Assembly (NCBI GenBank): GCA_963971285.1
Contig: OZ020251.1
Location: 8,556,001-8,620,000 of the forward strand
Origin: Astropecten irregularis
Lineage: Eukaryota; Echinodermata; Asteroidea; Paxillosida; Astropectinidae
Direction of reading: 5' to 3'
Length of the DNA: 64,000 nt
Below the pieces are notes generated by a model. That model was not told the origin of the DNA. It searched no databases and was given only the letters and a program-made list of their open reading frames with translations. Within the stretch, counting starts at the first letter, position 1, and the number at the start of each line of letters is the position of its first letter. The translations under genes and the position numbers were made by a program. Shown here one piece after another: positions 11,011 to 21,180 of the stretch.

Positions 11011-12228
11011 TGCCTAACATTAAAAAAAGACATAACATTGATATTAAGTCATAGGAATCAAAAGAATATCGCAAACGGTTGATGTTTTGTTGATTTGTAT
11101 AGATTTGGATTATTAAGTTTAAATTGTAATTCGATACTCGATGACGTCATAATGACGTAAATGTTCAGCATTTATCAACCCTAGTTATAGGGTCTTTAGT
11201 TAAGAAAGACTTCTCAAAAATGACCAAAGTGGATGTCAGAACAAAAAGTGTGCAAAGTCTATTAGCCGCGACAACCACAAGAAGACGAGGAAGAAAAACT
11301 TAAAAAGAAAATAATAATAATAATAAATAAATAAACAAAATGGCTTAAAAACATTATTAAAGAAAAAGACAGACCCAACAAGCACAAAATAAACTGCACT
11401 ACTTCACTCAAACCACGAAGGGTTTTCAACCACATTCCAAAACAAATTGCAATAATACCCTCCAATTATCAAAATATTGGAAACATGTATTTTACATGCT
11501 TCTGGTCGAATGAGTGTAATCAAATTGATTTCAAGTCCACACGCTTGTAAATTAAGTCCATTCCACGTACAATGTACGATATTTCTTTATTTCTTTTGAA
11601 TCGTAATTAGAGATCGCGTCCGATTCGGCACCTTAATTACATGAATTATACACTCCAAATTATTTTACTTGGGATTACGTCCATAGCATATGCAATTCGT
11701 CACCATTTTCACGAAAGTACAAAGTTGGCTAATGGCCAAAATAAATAGTTTTTCAAAATTATTTTAAAAAAGAAAGAAAATTGCCTAAATCGATTGAGGG
11801 CAATACAACGGACATCTTGGCGAACTCATTTTGTTAAAACCAACTCAAATCATACAGATCAATTACTCCGTAATTAAGGGGTCTATTAGCTTTTTATTAG
11901 CACCTCGTATTAGTGTGAGTTTCGAGCCTCAAATTGTTATAAAAATATTATAAACATGTCCTATGAAAGTAGGGGAAATCTTCAATTTAAAAAGGGTTAA
12001 AAATTAAAGTTTGTTTTCTCAAAACTATAATTTCGACGCCCCGTGGCCACTTTGTCTCTTCTTGAAAACGGTGACAAATTTAAGAAAATCAATTAATCAG
12101 TTTAGATTTTTTTTATTGCATGCTCTGTATGCTTTTTTATGATTTTACGAAAGAGGAACCTCATCATGAAATTTCGTGTTCACTGATTACATGAATGACA
12201 ATTGTTCAAATATACACAAAAGGCTTAC

Positions 12229-12447
12229 CCAAGTTAGTGCAGTTGAGCAAATTCCGAATCTCCACTGGATCGTCGCTCAGCAGAAGGGAGTCATAGTACG
12301 TCACTATGAAAGGTCTGCATGGGGTCCGGGTGTTGACTGAGCCCATTCGAACCTTGGTGCACTGACAGGGGTCCTCTATCGGGATGACCCAGCGCTGTTT
12401 GTTGTGAGAGTTGGGGTCAGGCTCCTTACCGATGGTGCACAGCATAG
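12229..12447 (-). CDS. Second exon of a secreted Cys-containing protein
   Basis: Minus strand, acceptor GGTTAAG, donor GTAAGC, 219 nt, phase 1 at both ends. With the upstream G it reads A-MLCTIGKEPDP, then KQRWVIPIEDPCQCTKVRMG, RTPCRPFIVTYYDSLLL and ending IRNLLNCTNLG. The five Cys, following a signal-peptide exon, suggest a disulfide-bonded extracellular module. I do not recognise the family. Downstream exons of this transcript are not identified; by phase it could splice to the Thr-rich micro-exons and discoidin exons to the left. Confidence 0.65.
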
Positions 12448-13047
12448 CTTAACCAGAAAAAGAACACAACACTATTGGTTTTACCACTTGTAGATGACGT
12501 TGTATATTTGGAAATGATGAATTTATACTTGTAACCGGTGGATCCATCAAAACTATATTTGGCCTTTTCACGTAAGCGAAAAGCCTTGATTTTTGTTCTG
12601 GTTTGTTTGTTCTTCTTCCTCATCTTCTGGTCGTTACGGCCGAAAGACTTTGCACACGTTTCGTTTGGACACCCACTTTGGTCACATATAAGCAATCAAT
12701 CTTAACCAAACTTGGTCAAATTAGAGTCCCTATAGGGTAGATGCGTGTCCAACAGCCATACAATAATGTACAGTTACCTTTCATTACCATACTACGTAAA
12801 CCGCATTACACGTAGGCTGAAATGAGCATGTTTTCATGACTATACTTGAAACAGTACTTTGTTCTTTTCTTCTTTTTATTTAGACAAGTTATTAAAAATT
12901 TAATTGGTAGGCCTTTATAGTTTGCCCGTTCCCCCCAAATATTTTGTTTTTGAAAAGAATGAATACGGCTTTTGAGATGCGAAATCAAAGAGGAAAACCT
13001 ATAAACATGAAAAAATTGCTACGGAATCATTAACCAACCTGACTCAC

Positions 13048-13111
13048 CATTTATTTCGTTTGCCAGCACCGCAAAAACGACAAATGCGACGAATTGCAGC
13101 AGAATTTCCAT
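13048..13111 (-). CDS. Signal-peptide first exon
   Basis: Minus strand, ATG at 13111-13109, donor GTGAGT at 13047, 64 nt, ending in phase 1. It encodes MEILLQFVAFVVFAVLANEI-NG, a typical signal peptide. The joint to the exon at 12447 is in frame (G plus CT gives Ala). The intron contains a fragment of the GGAAAAGCC repeat family at about 12560-12720. Confidence 0.7.
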
Positions 13112-13191
13112 GTTGGAATTATTTCTTGACAGTTGGTACGCTCAACTGTATTGTACATGTAGCTACCGCCGTGGAAATAATACATCTGAGC

Positions 13192-13925
13192 TGTTGGTCT
13201 GTTTGTTTACGATATTGAGCTTGGGTCGTAAACGTTTCTATGGCAACGACCCATGGCGCGATGAAAACTGGCAGGTGAGGAACAATACTCTATTTTTGGA
13301 ATTTCCGTTTCGGGGTCGTTTGCAGGAAGTAGCGACCGAACTGGAATATTTTTTAATAAACTGGAGAATTGAATGCTATATAGTGACTTATATCATATGG
13401 AAGTATAACCGCGTCTGTTGGTTTACGGTATTGAACTTGGGTCTTGAACGTTTCTATGGCAACTTAAAATGGCGCGATGGAAAATGGCAGGTGAGAAACA
13501 ATCCTTTTTTTGGAATTTCCGTTTTGGGGTCGTTTGCAGGAAGTAGCGACCAAGCTGAAAAAAAAAATAAACTGGAGAATTATTTCATGCTATAAATATT
13601 GAAGTAACTGCGTTTGTTGGTTTACGGTATTGAGTTTGGGTCTTGAACGTTTCTATGGCAACTTAAATTGGCGCGATGAAAAATGGCAGGTGAGAAACAT
13701 TACTCTTTTTTTTGGAATTTCCGTTTTGGGGTCGTTTGCAGGAAGTAGCGACCAAGCTAAAAAAAATAATAAACTGGAGAATTATTTGATGCTGTAAATA
13801 TTGAAGTAACTGCGTTTGTTGGTTAACGATATTGAGTTTGGGTCTTGGACGTTTCTATAGCAACTAAAAGACTGGCAGGTGAGAAACAGTACTCTATTTT
13901 TGGAATTTCCGTTTAAAAAAAAGAA
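13192..13925 (+). repeat. ~200-bp tandem repeat, about 3.7 copies
   Basis: Units start near 13193, 13416, 13616 and 13817 with variants of GTTGGTTTACGGTATTGA. They continue with CGTTTCTATGGCAAC, GGCAGGTGAGAAACA, GGAATTTCCGTTTTGGGG and GGAAGTAGCGACCAAGCT. The last copy is truncated. The open frame 13110-13595 exists because two units stay open, not because a protein family is visible. Stretch 13926-14740 shows nothing I can name. Confidence 0.8.
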
Positions 13926-14740
13926 AGAAAAAAATTAATATCAGGGCTCTGACATTGCGTTCCCGAGTACGTGTGAAATTCTATAGACAATGGCTATAAC
14001 GTCACGCACCAGAAGAGCAGTCCTAGATAATTATACAAAACAGGTTGCCAAAGTGAGTTATATATTTCATGCATAAACAACATAGCCACAAGAAACTAAA
14101 CAAACAAACATACAAACGGTTATGGCAATGAAGGCACAGGCAGGAAATTGAAATCCAAATAGCTGCATACAAGAAAATGATGCTTGGTTTTCAAATGCCG
14201 TCAAAATGGTACTCCTCTTAACAAGGGAACAATGGAAAGTAGACGCATATTACAAGAATTTGGTTCGTCGCAAATTCCATGAACACTACTCCGCATTAAA
14301 TTCCGAGCAATTTTATTCCTTTGTTATCCATTTTCTCTCAACATTCAACTTGATTTGATTATATTTGAATAAAAAAGGACGAAATTGAAGGATGGCAATG
14401 TCGAAGGATCAGAAAGTATCCAACGATTCGCCTGCTTTGAAATAAAAGGCACGTACACGCACCAAAAAAGTCATCTTTCTGGTAGTACTTAATTCACTAT
14501 CCATGTGCAAATTAGGTCCTTGCAATTTACAGATGGATGGTATTTCTTTTTGAAGATTGCCTGGAAGTAATTGCCAGGAAATTAGCATGGACAATGAAGG
14601 GTTTCTTCTGTAAGGAGCATATAAAAGCTGAAGTGCATGCAAAGATAAAGATGGGAGTCCGTCCATCCTCCCAGCATGAGGCACGCCTGTGGCCAGGGAA
14701 CAAACTGCATGCAAAGAGAAACAATCAGTTACGTGGGGGA

Positions 14741-14925
14741 AGGGGTGGGGAGCCAGCCAGCCAGCGATCCATAGAGGAAGCAAACATACATATCATACAT
14801 CCTTCCAAGCAGACAATCAAGGGAGCAATTAGGCAAGGAACCAAGCAAGTAAGAGAGCAGGAAGGGAGACAGACAAACAAGCAAGCAGGCAAACAGAAAA
14901 GAGAACAAGCAAGCAATCAAAAATA
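14741..14925 (+). repeat. Degenerate (AAGC)n/(AGCC)n tract left of the LINE
   Basis: Purine-rich sequence of spaced CAAGCAAG, AGCCAGCC and ACAAACAAGCAAGC words. Very similar sequence occurs at 17890-18130, on the other side of the LINE, with shared phrases such as GGGAGCAAT and GGAACCAAGCAAG. Short frames here are accidental. Confidence 0.6.
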
Positions 14926-14952
14926 AGGTAGGTTTGTGGTGACACCATGTAA

Positions 14953-15003
14953 TCTTATAAGTGATCACTTCCTAACTTATTATAAGTGATCACTTCCTTA
15001 CTT
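14953..15003 (+). repeat. 25-bp direct duplication
   Basis: TTATAAGTGATCACTTCC followed by TAACTTA, then the same 18 bases followed by TTACTTA. GTGATCAC is itself palindromic. It lies at the 5' edge of the LINE remnant. Confidence 0.7.
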
Positions 15004-15005
15004 AT

Positions 15006-17853
15006 TCAGTGCGATGTTTCAATCATAAATCATCAAATCAGCAAGGCCATAAATTCAGTGAATCTAGACCTTTTAATGAATTGAATGAGCAGGATTTTAT
15101 CAGGGATTTAATCAATGTACCATGGAACATTATTGATAGCATTAACAACATTGAGGTAGTCTGGCAAACCTGGTCCAGTATGTTTATGGATATTGTAAAT
15201 AAGCAACTTCCACTCTGTAAGAAGAAAATAAGGCATAATGCCTGTCCATGGATTATAGATGACATTGTTAAACTGATAAAAGAACGTGACCAGATCCATA
15301 AAGCTGCTGTCAAGTATAATCGTCAAGAATTATGGAATGATTACAGGTGCCTACGCAATAAGGTAACTCACATGATGCAGAAGCAAAAGTCTAACTATTA
15401 CTGTGGCCTGATCCGTGACAATGCTGGTAACAGCAGAAAAATTTGGAGTCTCCTTAAAGAAATAACTCCTAAGCAAAGCCGTATCCTCCCTACTTCTGTT
15501 GAGGTTAATGGATCAGACTGCAGTGATGCAGCTCAAATTGCTGATGCCTTCAATGAGTATTTTATAAATTGTGCCAAGACAGTTACAGTTAATTTGCCTG
15601 TCATTGCACCAAGTATGTGTTCTGAGAATGTTGCTGATGGAGAAAATTGTAACACCTATATTTAATTTGATGCCTGTCTCAGCGGTGTTTGTTGAGAAAA
15701 CTAACACCAGTATGAATGTTAATAAGTCGACTGGGGATGATCAAATCAGCTGTCGGTTAATAATAATAATAATAATAAACCGTTTTTATATAGCGCATAT
15801 CACAATCAACGTATGACGTCTCTATGCGCGTATTACTATTATCCCTGGTCATTGGGCTACAATTATTACATTCCTGAAACCATCTCAACTCCCTGGGGAG
15901 TATACAGCCCTGGCTGCCGTATTCAGCGCACAGAGGCTAATCAAACCACAAAGCCATTTCTACCCTCGCAGGTACCCATTTACACCTGGGTGAAGAGGAA
16001 CAACATGTGACAAAGCGTCTTGCTCAAGGACGCAAGCACCATTAACCATTATTGACCGTTATTGAAACTTGCTTTGCCTGCCATTTGCCAGTCATTAACC
16101 AAGATAGTTAATTTATGTTTAGTACATGGATGTGTTCCTAGAGGTCTAAAGAGTGCTAAGGTTATACCACTCTTTAAGTCCGGCGAAACATATGATGTCG
16201 GGAACTATCGTCCTATCTCGATCTTGCCAATTGTTAGCAAAATTTTAGAACGGGCGGTTTATGACCAATTGTTTCAGTTTATTAATGATAATGGACTTTT
16301 GCATCCTAATCAATCAGGATTTCGACCAAGTACTCCACAACAACTATACTTGCTAAATTGGTCACTCAATGGAGCAAAAATTTCGATAATGGTGATCTGA
16401 CCGGGGTTGCCTTTGTAGACCTCCGGAAAGCATTCGATACTGTCAATCATGATATTCTTCTGGCTAAATTAAGAACTCTTGGTTGCTCAGCAAGTTCGTT
16501 GACCTGGTTTTCAAATTACCTGTCTGGTTGTACTCAAAGGGTATATTTGAACAAAACACTTTCTAAACCAAGATCCATTGTCAGTGGTGTGCCACAAGGT
16601 TCCATTTTAGGGCCACTTTAATTCTCCATCTATGTTAATGCTATGCCTTTATCAGTTACTGATGCTATTGTGGACATGTATGCTGATGATACAACTGTCA
16701 CAGTTAAAGGCAAAACGCATGGGGAAGTTGAAAGAAATTTAACACTGGCTTTAACTAAAATGTCTACTTGGCTGAGTGATAATCGACTTGTTCTGAACTA
16801 CGATAAAACCAATATGATGCTCATAGGATCCAGAGCAAAACTTAATAAGATTACTGAGTTTGAAGTAAAGGTCAATGATGTTGCTCTTAAGCGAGTTAAT
16901 AGAGCTAAATGTCTTGGAGTGATTATCGATGACGAACTGAAATGGAATGATCAGGTTGACAAAGTGGTGAGCACTGTACAAGCCAAATTGGGTATGCTAC
17001 GGCGAGTCAAACCATTTATTCCTTTAAACTCCATTTAGATGCTATATGATGCATTTGTCTTGCCCCACTTTGACTACTGTTCACAGATCTGGTCTGAACG
17101 ATTTCAAATGCACACCGATAAACTGTGTAAGCTTCAAAAACGTGCAGCCAGAATAATACTAGGTAAAGGTTATGACACTCCTTCAAGTGAATTATTTACT
17201 ACACTAGCTTGGATGCCGTTACCAAAGCGATTCCTTTACCTGCGAGCAGTACTCATGTACAAGTGCCTTCACAATCTTGCCCCTTCCTACCTAACTGAAA
17301 ATATTACTAAAGTATCTGATATGCATCATTATTCTACTAGACAGACCACTGAAGATAGACTTGTTGTCCCTCAGTTCAAAACTGATTGCTTAAAACATTG
17401 TCCACTTGTTGCTGGGGTCATGGTATGGAACAATTTAAATGTTAAGACTAGATCAGCCCCCTCCATTGCCTCATTTAAATCCTTGGTTAAGTATGATTTT
17501 TTAAATTCTTAATTGTTTTTTCTTTTAAATTTAAACTCCGCTCATTGAAGTTTTACTGTAATTATTAACACTTTCTACTTTTGTTTTCTCTGGAATTTTT
17601 TACATTGTATTATTTTGTTTAAAATCATTCTTTATTTGTAACGCAATTTTACATGTATTAGTAATTCGTATTTTAATGTTAATTTTAACTTGAACGTATT
17701 ATTTTTTGGAATTGTGTTCTTTTTTTACAATTATAGTTTGAATGTTATTTTATTGTTTGATTGTTTGTATCTCAGGGCCCTGTGGGAGACCACATTATAT
17801 GTGAACAGGTTACCCTGATAAAAGATAAGAAATAAATAAATAAATAAATAAAA
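15006..17853 (+). pseudogene. Degenerate non-LTR retrotransposon (LINE, CR1/L2-Jockey type), 5'-truncated
   Basis: Reverse-transcriptase landmarks appear in order on the plus strand: KVIPLFKSG and NYRPISILPIVSKILE (from about 16150), FVDLRKAFDTVNHDIL, VSGVPQGSILGPL, MYADDTTV (catalytic YADD, near 16678), LGVIIDDELKW, and a C-terminal segment with LPHFDYCSQIW, KLQKRAARIIL and ending near 17512. Upstream, 15009-15665 holds the usual endonuclease-RT linker (CPWIIDDIVKLIKERD). The frame is broken: a shift near 15650, a SINE insert at 15757-16056, a shift near 16370, a TAA at 16619 and a TAG at 17036. The endonuclease domain is missing, as expected from 5' truncation. The 3' end is a (AAAT)n tail at about 17830-17853. 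Not active. Confidence 0.85.
15757..16056 (-). mobile_element. SINE-like insertion inside the LINE RT
   Basis: Starts with (TAA)n and TTTTTATATAGCGCAT and contains TACATTCCTGAAACCATCTC, CCCATTTACACCTGGGTGAA and TTGCTCAAGGACGCAAG. The same series occurs at 49683-50003, where the tRNA-like head is also present. This copy lacks the head. It splits the RT between the residues DDQISCRL and KLALPAICQSLTKI. Confidence 0.75.
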
Positions 17854-17889
17854 AATCTCTTCTGTGACAGTGTGGGGTTCTGAGAAGAA

Positions 17890-18130
17890 TCGTTGGTATC
17901 AAGTAAACAATCAGGGAAGCAATCATGCAAGATATTCCAAGCAAGTACGCAAGGGATGAGCAGGAAGGGGACATACAATCAAGCAGACAAGCAGAAGAGC
18001 GAACAAGCAAACAATCAAGCAAACAATCAGGGGAGCAATCATGTAGGGAACCAAGCAAGCGAGCAAGGGATGAGCAGACAGGGGACAAACAAAACAATCA
18101 AAGAAGCAGAAGAGCAAGTCAGCCAGCCAT
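17890..18130 (+). repeat. Degenerate (AAGC)n tract right of the LINE
   Basis: Same purine-rich word composition as 14741-14925, with an internal duplication (AAGCAAG..CGCAAGGGATGAGCAG occurs twice). It encodes overlapping low-complexity frames that I do not regard as genes. Confidence 0.6.
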
Positions 18131-18387
18131 GGATTTCAAGCAAACCGTTTATTTGCCATCCTCCTCAGCCAATTCAAAGTTACATCATTATATAGGGGAG
18201 TAAAGATAATTCAAACCACTAACCAATATGTAACCAATATCTTGTTTTTATCTATATATTGTTTTTTGTCTACTTTTATTGACCAATAAAACCAAATGCT
18301 GAAAACAGGCGTGTCTGAAAAACACCGAGGCATGATTATTCTCAAGCAGTATTTTGGTATATTTAAAGCCCACACAATATTAATAAA

Positions 18388-18603
18388 TATGTGGATCGGT
18401 TTTCGGAAACACCATGTAATGATCGTTCGTACTTTGGCACGTCTATATCGTTCGCACTTCTATATCGTTCGCACTTCTCGCAAATAGGTCTCAACGTTTC
18501 GACTAGCTTGCTCTAGTCCTCATCAGGAGACGATTGAAATGAGGGATGTGAGGTCCTTATATGTGATTCCTTGGGATCATGTTTCCGCAAACCGATCCAC
18601 ATA
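18388..18603. mobile_element. 216-bp inverted-repeat element containing a hammerhead ribozyme
   Basis: Ends are inverted repeats: TATGTGGATCGGTTTTCGGA at 18388 and its near complement at 18578-18603. Between them are repeats of TCGTTCGCACTTCT and the ribozyme on the minus strand. A one-armed relative lies at 53250-53345 (same GATCGGTTTGCAGAAACACC and TTCGTTCGCACTTCTCGCAA). Hammerhead motifs of this form are known from Penelope-like elements and retrozymes; which of these this is remains open. Confidence 0.7.
18488..18531 (-). ncRNA. Hammerhead ribozyme motif
   Basis: Read on the minus strand: stem I 5' half GUCUC; conserved core CUGAUGA; an extra G; stem II GACUAG with loop AGCAAG and partner CUAGUC; conserved GAAA; CGUU, giving a minimal A-C/G-U stem III and a predicted cut after GUU; then stem I 3' half GAGAC. 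All core bases of the hammerhead consensus are present and both long stems pair perfectly; only the unpaired G at the base of stem II is irregular. Motifs with such a tiny stem III generally work as dimers. Activity is inferred, not shown. Confidence 0.82.
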
Positions 18604-19990
18604 CCTATTATCACCATACAAAGCCTCAAATCTTTCTGAATGTTAATAAAGATTACTTAAACAATAGAGGTGAAACCAAAAACCCATAATTTAAATTTCA
18701 ATGATAATCATTATCACGTCAAATCCACGCTGAGGACATCCCACAATCCGTACTACATTGTCTTTATTTGAACATTCTAAGCTATTTGTAATATTCAATC
18801 AACAACCAGCCAAAGCTAAACGCTCCCTGTCGTTTAAGGATCAATATGGTTTTGTTCTTACAGGTTTTTTTTATTATAATAAAGGAATGAATTAAATAGA
18901 ATTGAATCAAACAACTAAACGACAAGCATAGACGTTCTGGCACCGCACATAAACATACACAGGCCTACACGGCTGTAAAATGCATAGGGCCGGCCTATAC
19001 TAAACTAAAAATGGCTATACCAAGTGAAGCTATCTATTCAGACCCAGTTGAGCTCGTTATATTTTACATCATGCTGACGTTCTCTTTAGTTATGTGACAA
19101 TTTTTTTATATTTCTAGGTTTTCCAAACGAAATACGAGTTTATAGCAAAGCTGCCTGGTTCAATGTTGCCAATTTTTAATTGAAGAGCCACCCAAGATAA
19201 CGAACAATGTGCTGTTATGAAACAAACGTTTTTCACCACATTTCTTTATAGATGGTTTAAATATCTCCCACTCGAAAATAAGTGAGCTCCGGATCAGGGT
19301 TGTGTTAATTACAGTAGATTCTAATAATCAAATTCAAAATTTCCCACAATAGGAACGTGCACAAATTTACGAAAAAGTACATGTACATATACATGTATTA
19401 AATATAAATATTGTTAAAGTGAACACCAATTGAACATGACATTTTCAAATGCTCAAGGCCTACATGAGTTTTTTGATAACCAAGTGCGAGTGTTCAGTGC
19501 AAGATTCAGTGTTAACCGTATGCATATCAAGACCATCTTCATTCTGCTGACGACCAAAGCAGCGGCAGCAGTTGAGGCCCTGTCGGACCTCATCCAATTT
19601 CATTATCAAAATAATGTTTACCAGAATAGAAAAATAACGACAGATTATTCAGAGGTCGGGCATTCTTTAGTCACATTCGAAGAACTAACTATAGAACGAA
19701 CAAAAAACAAAACAAAGCATAGGCCTAGTCGAAGAAGAGTTTCGACAGTTTGTCAAAGTTCAAGATGGCCGCGTTTCGTACCCAAGATATAATTAATGTC
19801 CAGTACTGCGCATGTGCCGGGGACTTTCCACCAGTCATCGAGATGTGGTATATAATTCTCTAAAGATTTGAAAAATCGTCAGTTTACAAATTATGACAAT
19901 ACGCGTTAATTACAATGTATTGGAGAATAGGCCTACGTTACAGTACCAGTCAAGCCCAATTCTTTGTACCTGACAAACGTGGGCCACCAA
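18604..19990. other. Stretch without a recognised gene
   Basis: A 120-codon plus-strand frame (19430-19792) has no recognisable domain. It overlaps the start of a short frame at 19763 (ATGGCCGCGTTTCG, reading MAAFRTQDIIN, 32 codons) with an AAGATGGCCGC context like that of animal core promoters. Neither is supported enough to call a gene. Confidence 0.35.
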
Positions 19991-20266
19991 ACCCCATATA
20001 AAGTTACAGTGCATGGGCTCTACAGTCCCATGTCCTTCAAATTACCATACTGTGCAGTATCCATATGGCACATCCGTTGATCTTTAATTAATTATGTAGA
20101 CCATAAAGGCCCAAATTTACAGTGCCTGCGCTCTACAGTCCTAGAACTGTGTCCTTCAAAATTTCATATTGTGCAGTATCCATAACATCATCTTTGGACT
20201 TGGATTAATATTGGCCATAAACTTAGTGATCCATACAAAATGTACACTACAGTGTCTGGGCTTAAA
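19950..20266 (+). repeat. ~120-bp tandem repeat, about 2.5 copies, continuing after the BEL insertion at 28187
   Basis: Repeating phrases: TTACAGTGC, GGGCTCTACAGTCC, TGTCCTTCAAA and TGTGCAGTATCCAT. The third unit is interrupted after CTGGGCTTAAA by the TTAA-flanked MITE and resumes at 28187 as GTCCTTGTCCTTCAAAATAC. Confidence 0.7.
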
Positions 20267-20593
20267 TTAAAGGCATTGCATACGTTTGGTAATGACTCTG
20301 AAAATTTATGGCAATAAAAACTTACTTGGTGAGAAGTACAGCTGCTTTGGATAGTATAATGCATATTGAGAAACGTTCAATTCGAAGTACCGCGGTAATG
20401 GAAAAATATGTCACTTTTTATCTCCAAAAAGAATTACTGTTCTCTGGCGTGAAATAACCGCTCTAGTTTGTCGCCAAAATCTCAAAAACGCTACCACCTT
20501 TTGAATTGAAACTTTCACAGGTTAGTTTTATGGTATATATAAACAATTATATTGGTTTGAAACAAACATTAGGCTCAAATTACCAAACGTATG
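20267..20593. mobile_element. TTAA-flanked MITE, left part (right end at 28170-28186)
   Basis: Left end TTAA then AGGCATTGCATACGTTTGG; the inverted right end is split by the BEL element. Its inner part ATTACCAAACGTATG lies at 20579-20593, and the remainder GCAATCCCT then TTAA lies at 28175-28186, after a second GTATG. Without the BEL the element is about 335 bp. TTAA duplication suggests a piggyBac-type non-autonomous element. Confidence 0.8.
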
Positions 20594-21108
20594 TGTAGCA
20601 AAACCGCTTAGCCCGCAAGCGCGCCCTCTTGTGTTTATGCAATATAGAGCTTGCCTTCCGCATCCCGCATTTCGCACACACGTTGTTGGGTTGGATCGGA
20701 CGGTAAGTTTATGTCATAAATGTCTTGTTTTATGTAATTTACCACCTGAAATTGATGATTAATATTGTTTTCCTTATTGATAGTATATTTTGAGTTATAA
20801 ATCAGCCCTTATAAAATCCCAATCTTAATGTTGATTAGGACACGATCGCCAAGGTGTCGGAAATACACGTATTTTATTATGATTTGTTCCCATAACATTG
20901 TGTATAGCTTGCTACGGCCGAAACCTTATAATTTATTCCACTTCCTCTTTGTTTTTGTTATATTTCAGAACAATCCCACTCCCATGGTTTGTCCACCAAC
21001 TCCCACAACTTGCATCCATCCATTACCAGAGAATGAATAAATAATTATGCACTATATGGACAGGCAACCTGCTAGAATATCTGTCTGATTATTCCTCGAT
21101 ATTCTACA
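20594..21108 (+). repeat. 5' LTR of the BEL/Pao element
   Basis: 515 bp, starts TGTAGC and ends TCTACA, flanked by the 5-bp duplication GTATG (20589-20593 and 28170-28174). A polyadenylation signal AATAAA is at 21036-21041. Compared by eye with the 3' LTR I find one difference (CTCCCATGG here, CTCACATGG there). Confidence 0.95.
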
Positions 21109-21111
21109 TTT

Positions 21112-21129
21112 TGGTGACCCAGACGTGAT
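21112..21129 (+). promoter_or_regulatory. Primer-binding site, tRNA-Trp-like
   Basis: TGGTGACCCAGACGTGAT, three bases after the 5' LTR. It starts with the TGG that pairs with a tRNA CCA end. From memory it complements the 3' end of tRNA-Trp except for one base (A where C is expected at position 10). The tRNA identity should be treated as likely. Confidence 0.75.
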
Positions 21130-21180
21130 TTTCCTGTCGTGCATATTCCACCTTCGTGATTTGTTCCTCTGACTGTGCGA

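Noticed and set aside
13110-13595. Plus-strand open frame of 161 codons
   Set aside because: It runs through two units of the 200-bp tandem repeat and has no family features.
19430-19792. Plus-strand open frame of 120 codons
   Set aside because: No recognisable domain, no splice context, and it ends in ordinary AT-rich DNA; kept only as a note.
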